Shown: positions 57,601 through 64,000 of the stretch, piece by piece
Layout: each line of letters begins with the position of its first letter
How positions within the stretch are numbered: the first letter of the stretch is position 1
Assembly (NCBI GenBank): GCA_021234155.1
Contig: JAJEKV010000006.1
Span: forward strand, 24,968,469 to 25,032,468
DNA length: 64,000 nucleotides
DNA from: Isoetes taiwanensis
Lineage: Eukaryota > Streptophyta > Lycopodiopsida > Isoetales > Isoetaceae
Direction of reading: 5' to 3'
The notes under the pieces: model-generated
What the model saw: only the letters and a program-made list of their open reading frames with translations
Database searches by the model: none
What the model was told of the DNA's origin: nothing
Made by a program: the position numbers and the translations under genes

Positions 57601-58800
57601 AAGACCCCTAAAGTGGTTACCGGGGGCATCTAAATGTGTGATTGGCCATTTAGCCCAAACAAACAATGCAAGTAGGCGACATACACGCCCCTTGAGGTAA
57701 GCTAAGCTTACGTCTCCACATTTTGTTGAGCTCAGAATTGTCCATTTTCATTTTTTGCGCCTTGAATTTGGTCCAGAAAACCGGTGTGTATCTAGATGTG
57801 TTGAGGCGGTGAAGCTAGCGGGGAAATGGGCGCCAGAAATCCTTGAAAAAAAAGGATGAAAAAGGGTTGCTTTAGTATTTTGGGCTAAACATTTGACTAA
57901 ATTCAGAAATTGCTGAAGCCGTCAGCGCTAAGGTTGGGAGCTGGAGGTCAGCGAATGAAGCCGAATGTGCTTGAAAAAAACAGTGACCCAACTAGGGCCC
58001 ATCGCTATCGGTAGCCCATGCCGCCGAGCCCATACACGCCCGGTGCGTCGCTGATCCAGCATATACGTACTGTCGCGGAGTCCGGCCCTCCATGCCGCCC
58101 GACCACCCTCTCCCCATGCCGTGGCGATCCAGTATGCCCATGCCACAATTAATTTTGAAATCGAATATTTCCCCGCCCCTAGCGCCCGCCAGCCCAAATT
58201 TGAACATAAAATTCAAAATTCCGCCCGCCCGCAAAATTAACATAAAAAGTCAAAATTCCGCCGTATATTGAAATTTGGCTGCCACGTCAAATTTGAATCG
58301 TCCGTTTTGAAAATTGTACTTTGCCTTTAAAGCTCCCTTTTTGCCCGTGCTCCCACTTAATACGACCATGCCACGGCAGCGGGGGCGTTTTCGGTCACCG
58401 GTTCGGCTTTTCCGAATCCGCTTTGTTCGTCTCATTTTTGCCGCTTCGATAAAGCCTTCTTTTCTCTCGCGCCTAGCGAGAAACTTTGCAAAGGCGCATC
58501 GCGTGTCATCGGGCGCTTTCTTCTTGCCAGCTCCAGAAATCGGGTGATTCTTGGCTTTCTTCTTGGCGAATCCTCCTTCTTCTTCTCGAGATCTTTCTTT
58601 TTTTCTTCTTGAAGCTCTTCTTGCGAGCATTCTTACGCCCAATATATCTCTTGGGATCAGCTTCATTTTTCTGTTCTATCTCTTTTGCTCCGGGACATAC
58701 CACTATGGATCTATCTAATATCAAGTAAGTCCTTTGTTTCTGGTATAAATTACGTTCTATTGCTGCCATGTGTATAGAGTGTTCAAATCTTGGACATTAA
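56600..58800. other. Divergent intergenic region of the second DNA element
   Basis: No gene is supported. A diverged direct duplication is present: 57058-57125 and 57286-57355 (CCCTTC..AATATT, then GAAGGAGAGTGG.TCG). GC-rich sequence near 57990-58200 and several palindromes occur. Frames here are short or repeat-derived. It may hold the promoters of the two divergent genes. Confidence 0.5.
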
Positions 58801-58929
58801 TCTTTGCTTAGGACACTGAGAACCTTGGTTTCAATTGCAAAGTTGGCATGGGGTGCCCATGTTATGCATGCTGCTCTTATTGACACATATACAACAATGG
58901 GAGTAAGAATGCATAACATAGGCACCCGT

Positions 58930-59260
58930 GTAGATTTTGTGATGGAGTTAAGCCATTTGGTGGAAATGGTGTTGGATCAAATGGCCATGGGCCATTTGGT
59001 CCGAAATGGTGTTTGGATCAAATGGCCATAAGCCATTTGATCCAAATTCACCTATGAATGTGCCATAGGTGTGAATTTGGATCAAATAAGCCATGCTTCA
59101 TTTGATCACCTATTCATTTCAAATGGCCATTGATCAAGTGTTCATTCGATTACACCAAATGGTCATCATTTAGCTCAAATTTGGACCAAAATTTATACAT
59201 TTGTACTAAATAAGCCATTTTGGCTTATTTTTGCTTATTTTTCCTCTATTTCATATGTTA
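58930..59260. repeat. ATTTGGATCAAATGGCC repeat cluster
   Basis: Multiple copies of (A)TTTGGATCAAATGGCCAT and its inverse, e.g. near 58970-58995, 59005-59045 and 59085-59110. The motif contains ATTTG/CAAAT inverted halves and shares the AAATGGC end with the GGCGCC palindromes to the left. The cluster lies just upstream of the plus-strand transposase-like gene. Confidence 0.75.
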
Positions 59261-59520
59261 GAAAAGTGTAAGCCTTGCTTGATTGAAGCAGGGTTTAATT
59301 TTCCCTGTACAACCTATTAGGTGGGAGGGACAATTGTTGCCCGGGGACATATTTTGAATAGAACCACTCTTCATGGGAAGGGAAATAGATCCTTCAAATG
59401 TAAAGTGAGGTCAGTTGGTCCGGTGATCCCATCGTGAACTTCCGGTCCCTGAGGAGGCGATAACATTGGGTGAAGCGGTTGGGCACATTCATTGATGGCC
59501 TAAGAGGGATGTAAAACCAA

Positions 59521-62270
59521 ATGAGTGGCCCTCAAGTGAAGATCGTCTTGAGATCCCTCAATTTGCCCTCTTCACAAGAGGATTCATCTAGTAGTCCATC
59601 GTCAGCCGGTGGCCAGGACATCGGTTCTTTGCTCCTTTGTGGTGAACCAAGCAACACAGCAACAAATGAAAGACGAGATAGTAGAGGAGATTGGAGGTCA
59701 TGAGAATCTAGCTGCCCGTCTTGGTCTCGGGTTGTTTAAGCTTCGAAGATGGAGCAGTCTACTACTCGGAAACGGATCTACTAGGTTTGCCATGCTACAT
59801 TCTTCACTCACGCACGGATCTAAATATTGGGAGGCGAATATAGTCTTTAGTGATCCTCGGGATGCTATAGGCGATGAGTTCTTGGTGTATCAAAGGTCGG
59901 GCTTCGAGTGGGTAACATAATAGATCCAACGGGGAAACCAAAATATCGGTCATGTCATGCTTGTCTTTGAGAGGCCTATACCTATGATCTAGTAACACAG
60001 GGAGACCCATCTTTGTTTTGCTTCATGATGGTAGAGACAGTTCACAACATTTACAAGCTCTTGCTGCTCTCGAACATGATGATTTAGAAGTTGAGTGCTT
60101 GGAAGGCGATGTTGAGAAGCAATTCAAGAGGAAAAAAAATATACATATGTGAAGAGGGTCGGGGAGGAACCAAGGGGATGGCAAGGAGGAGAGGATGTGC
60201 GCTTCCAAGGCAATTAAGAGTGATCTAAAATCAACATCTTTGCAAGGGCCGAATGTGTCAAAAACCCGAGCCCGGTGTGCAAGTATGTGCCTTAAGAAAA
60301 AGAATTTTATTCTCAATCAAGCAAAGGCGAGGATTACGCTTGTTTTGATGTGTTAGTGTAACTTATCTGTGGAGGGCGGTCGGGCCGAAAGTAGTGGTTA
60401 CGTGGAGTGGAGTCTTTGTCAATTTACGCATGGTAGCGTGGCTTTAGGAGTTGCCTCGACCACGCTTTTTATAGTTGGAGGAAGAGGTTGAGTTAGGTGG
60501 AAAGCGGGCGAACATGGTATCTGATCTAAGAAGCTCTGTAGGATGCGTGACACTAGCTTCTGAAAGTGTGCTTGATACCTTCATTAGTGAGAATGCAGAG
60601 AGCATTCCACATAAAACAAAAAGGAAAGGATGATATAAGGGAGAATGTTCAAAACTTCCTTCCATCCTTAATAAGAAAGAGCATACATAAGGAGGTGGGT
60701 AGTGGTGGAAGAATTGACGAGGAAAAGAGTGTAACCTTGCCCTCTTTTTACAATATTTGGAAGAAAAGAGTTTCGGAGCGTCGACATAGCAAAAAAATAC
60801 AAACATTCTCCAAGTGTAACATATGTGTAGTCATCAAAGAAATTGGAAAAGAACAAAAGATATAAGGGGAGAGGCAACCTTTCAATTCTTGGCGGGCACA
60901 TATGTTGGAACAACGTTCTGGGAGTCAATATTGGCATTGGCGTGCATTATCACATCGTTCGCCGGAGAAAGTCACCTCGCATAATACATGATAAGATGGA
61001 TCAAGGTCAAAACACTCACACCAAGAAGTCACCATCTCATAAAGTCTGTTTGGAGAGGAGATGCGCTTGAAGGCGGGGAGCATTGACACATGGTCATGGT
61101 GGGCGCTTATGGCCATTTCTCTCTTGATCTTTGGAAGGATGACTCAAACTTTCATGTTGGATCACTTTCTAGGATCCTACACTATCTTGAGTTAGGAAGA
61201 AGACAAGTGTGGTGATTTGTGTGGAAGCGAACTACAGTTGCAAATTGATGCAAGCCCTAAAAGATACTTCGATTAAGCGCAACATAAGCTAGTGCGGACA
61301 CAGAAGATGATGCCTTCATCTTTAGTGCCAACTTAGAAGGCTTCAATCCTCTTCGGCAAATCTACTTACAGTTGGATAATGCATCGGGTCAAAAAAATAA
61401 AAAATAGATATGTGTTCTCCTACCTCTCTTATTTGACATGGCTTAAGGTATTGATGAGATTCAGGTTGGCTTCATGATGGTTGGGCACACTCATGGCGAT
61501 ATTGATGCATTGTTTGGGAACTTTTCGGCGTTAATGAGTTCATGGATGCTCTAACTTTGCACGAGTTGCTTTACTTGTTTAGCAAGTGCAATGCAAAAGT
61601 CTCTGTTCCATATTTTGTGGATGAAGTTCCGTATTGGAAAAGGTTTTTGTCAAGGGATATATCGATAAGGGCCAACGTCTAACAGCCATACCGAGCCATT
61701 GCTATTAGATTTAAAATGGATGGGAAAATGGCCCATTATGCAATATAAGATGCGCCAACCCATAAAGAGTGGATTCGAGAAAATGGAATAAGAATGTGGA
61801 AGGAGGATGAAAATGGTGAGCCAACATTACCAACAGGGGGTGCCTAAAAATATCCCTCAAAGGAAGACATTGAAAAGATCTCCACGGCTTTGGCGGAGGC
61901 GACATCAAGCCAGTACATAGCATTATGGAATTCCTTCTGCAAAAATGGGGAAGAAGATAGTGTGTTTTGCACGCGCCGGTACAAAAGCAACTATGGATTC
62001 TTGAGCGAGATTCTTTTTGTGTTTGGAAGATGTATCTAGGGCGACCTCAAAATGATAACTTTTGGTTGCGTACAAGGCAAGAACCTCTACAAGCTGCATT
62101 TACTCAGTCGATGAAGCGGCTGTAAGACCTTTGCCTACATATATTATTAGCCGGATGAAGCGTCCGGTGTTGCCTATGGATGGAGTTGATCCTCATGCAC
62201 ATGTTACGAAAGGTATGTTTGTTTTAGTCCGAGGGCAGGCGATGAAACTCCAGCGTGGTTGGGGCTTCTG
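59521..62270 (+). pseudogene. Two-gene DNA element: DUF7869-like transposase relic
   Basis: Pieces in order. 59521-59920: HENLAARLGLGLFKLRRW and DEFLVYQRSGFEWV. 60700-60850: VTLPSFYNIWKKRV then TFSKCNICVVIKE (Cys pair). 60950-61010: RIIHDKMDQGQN (acidic motif). 61090-61190: HGHGGAYGHFSLDLW after shifts. 61360-61400: YLQLDNASGQNKN. 61454-61520: IQVGFMMVGHTHGDIDALFG. 61600-61830: VPYFVDEVPYWKRFL and KEWIRENGIRMWKEDENGEP. From memory, the LDN / GHTHEDIDA pattern marks DUF7869-type proteins, a presumed DDE (RNase H-like) transposase family. Several stops and shifts make it non-functional here. Confidence 0.65.
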
Positions 62271-62279
62271 AGAAAGAAA

Positions 62280-63100
62280 GATGCCATCCTAGATCGAGTC
62301 TACCAATTATGGTCACATTTTTGTATCATGGTGGATGCACATTTGGTGCATTGACTATACAGTTGCTTAACTAAGCGTTGGCGACCCAATCCATGAGATC
62401 CATCCAAGGTATGAAGTTAGATGCCATACATTATGCATGGGATGCAAATGGCAAAAGGCAGAAGGCTGTTCGGATTCAAAATACATTGTTGACATGTGGG
62501 GGACATAGCATTAGCTAAAGCTCTCAATCTGAGTCATGTTCTCGATAATCATGTATGTAATTTCTTTTGCTATAATACTTAAGCATTTTGGACAATTATC
62601 GTTAATCGATACATCCTAATCATATAACAATCACTTAAATCTATTATAATGGGTGTTCATCCCATCATTATCGATCACCACGGTGTCGATGGCATCCCAT
62701 CTCAGATTCAGATACACATATTATTGATGGCGTTATAAGTCGATGATTCACTCATCATCAATCTATTGTGATCTTGTCCATTTCCATATTATTGATGTAC
62801 ACTATGTAATTTAGATGCACATATTATTATTGATGGCATTATAAGTCGATGGTTACACTCATCATCAATCCACCCTGCTATTGTGATAAGCACATTCGTA
62901 CAAGTAGGCATGGCTCGGGAACCCAAAGAAGATGGTCCACAACGAGTAAGGCAGGGCAATCACACTCCGCGACCTTCCTTTTGGATTGTAAGTAAGGATC
63001 CGGCTCTTAACACCTTTACGTTATGCGATTAATATCATTGTAGCTCATGCGGAGCAAAGAATGGTCTCAATGATCATCGTTAAATATTATAAGCCATGAT
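62280..63100. other. Right flank of transposase relic, no gene
   Basis: A partial duplication (ACACATATTATT.. TTGATGGC.TTATAAGTCGATG) near 62713-62760 and 62816-62860 is visible. No protein motif is recognised. Confidence 0.45.
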
Positions 63101-63129
63101 GGGAGATGAATGACTTCTAGAGATGGAGC

Positions 63130-63270
63130 TGCTTTTATAGTCGTTGTAAATTATTGGTATAATGCCGGCATTATTGGTATTATCGTGAGCATTATTGGTA
63201 TTATCGTCGGCATTATTGGTATTATACTTCAACATTATTGGTCAGTATACTTCAACATTATTGGATTAGT
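63130..63270 (+). repeat. ~18-bp tandem repeat (CATTATTGGTATTATCG)
   Basis: About seven units of GGCATTATTGGTATTATCGT and variants. The plus frame reads IIGIIVSIIGIIVGIIGII, which is an artefact of the repeat. Confidence 0.9.
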
Positions 63271-63299
63271 AGCTATAAATTCTTTTACCTTGTTTCACT

Positions 63300-63790
63300 T
63301 CTCACTTTTCATCCTTGCTTCTTGCTCCTTCATATTCCTTGTTCCTTGATCTTCTTGCTACTTGATCTTCCTTGTTCCTTGATCTTCTTGCTGCATGATC
63401 TTCCTTGTTCATTGCCCGGCTACTTGATCTTGATCCTTGTTCCTTGCTACTTCATTCCGTGCTCCTTCCCTACTTGATCTTGTTCCTTGCTCTTGATCTT
63501 GCTCTTTGCTACACTTGATCTTGATCCTTGTTCCTTGCTACTTCATTTCCGTGCTCCTTCCTACTTGATCTTGTTCCTTACTCCTTGATCTTGCTACTTG
63601 ATCTTGTTCCTTGCTACTTGATCTTGATCCTTGCTTCTTGCTCCCTTGATCTTCCTTGTTCCTTGATCTTCTTGCTACTTGATCTTCCTTGTTCATTTGC
63701 ATCTTGCTACTTGATCTTGATCCTTGTTCCTTGCACTTCATTCCGTGCTCCTGCTACTTGATCTTGTTGCTTGCTCTTGAACTTGCTACT
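63300..63790 (+). repeat. CTTGATCTTGTTCCTTGCTA minisatellite
   Basis: Nearly 500 bp of interleaved CTTGATCTT, GTTCCTTG and TGCTACTTGATCTTG units, with a longer unit around TTCATTCCGTGCTCCT recurring near 63450, 63540 and 63735. The frames it opens on both strands are repeat products. Confidence 0.9.
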
Positions 63791-63853
63791 TACTTTCTGC
63801 TCGTGTTCTACCGCCCCACACTCGTCGGTGATCGCCCCTTTGCTTTTTTTTAA

Positions 63854-64000
63854 ATGATTGGACCCAATCCTCCCGGGCTTCTCGGAAGGCACGCAAGCAT
63901 GCCCAATTACGATAGAGCCTGGAATGCGGATGAGCTATGGGACCATTTCTTGGAGTGGAGGGTTGGCATGCAGTCCCGCAAGGAGCCCCACAATGGGGAT
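63854..64000 (+). CDS. 5' part of an open frame running off the window
   Basis: ATG at 63854 opens 49 codons to the window end with no stop: MIGPNPPGLLGRH, then YDRAWNADELWDHFLEWRVG, ending QSRKEPHNGD. The composition looks protein-like (Trp and charged residues spaced as in a helical start). I do not recognise it. It could be the first exon of the next element gene. Confidence 0.4.
   Translation, partial: MIGPNPPGLLGRHASMPNYDRAWNADELWDHFLEWRVGMQSRKEPHNGD

Noticed and set aside
63110-63761. Hydrophobic Ile/Leu-rich open frames on the plus strand
   Set aside because: They are translations of short tandem repeats.

Overview
The window is repeat-rich plant nuclear DNA with intron-containing gene pieces. 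It has no operons, ribosome sites or prokaryotic gene density. The mix points to a seed-free vascular plant, most likely a fern (inference, not proven). It holds a PLS-type PPR fragment, Ty1/copia and Ty3-like LTR elements, a TRIM, a pogo/Tigger DDE transposase, and two large two-gene DNA elements with transposase-like proteins typical of seed-free plants. Most coding sequence is decayed by stops and one- or two-base frameshifts. No rRNA, tRNA or CRISPR was found.

Layout. 1-9155: a Ty3-like LTR element whose 5' LTR is cut by the window edge (PBS at 587, PPT at 7684, 3' LTR 7698-9155). Its interior holds an inverted piece of the same LTR, a probable Helitron terminus and a C-terminal PPR fragment. 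9156-13504: no recognised gene, with short tandem repeats before a single-exon gene (13505-14050) resembling the plant At1g01500 family. 14095-27348: a Ty1/copia element opened by a ~4.9 kb unexplained block (14291-19240) and by a 3.9 kb TIR element (21277-25168) that has 4-bp target duplications and carries a receptor-kinase fragment. 27421-37116: a nest. A fragment of an MscS-like (MSL) channel gene lies between C-rich inverted repeats. It is split in frame by a TRIM with 5-bp TSDs, and the TRIM holds a ~8.8 kb DNA element coding a Ulp1/C48 protease protein (+) and a CHGKG-type transposase-like protein (-).

37.4-42.4 kb: two host-like genes or gene pieces, a bHLH transcription factor (+) and a FAX/TMEM14 fatty-acid exporter (-), both with recognisable splice phases. 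43.1-45.1 kb: decayed pogo/Tigger transposase. 47.9-48.8 kb: degenerate tandem repeats. 49.1-51.4 kb (-): an FCP1-like HAD phosphatase relic downstream of a methyltransferase-like exon. 51471-52375: diverged solo LTR related to the one at 7698. 53.1-63.1 kb: a second two-gene DNA element. A minus-strand gene has a lysine/glutamate repeat and a ParB-like motif, and a plus-strand gene has DUF7869-like transposase motifs. They are divergent across a region full of GGCGCC palindromes. 63.1-63.8 kb is tandem repeat, and an open frame runs off the end.

The genes do not form a pathway. The common theme is nested mobile elements carrying or interrupting host gene fragments. The best candidates for something undescribed are the 53-63 kb two-gene element with its palindrome field, the 27.8-36.6 kb Ulp1 element, and the 21277-25168 TIR element.
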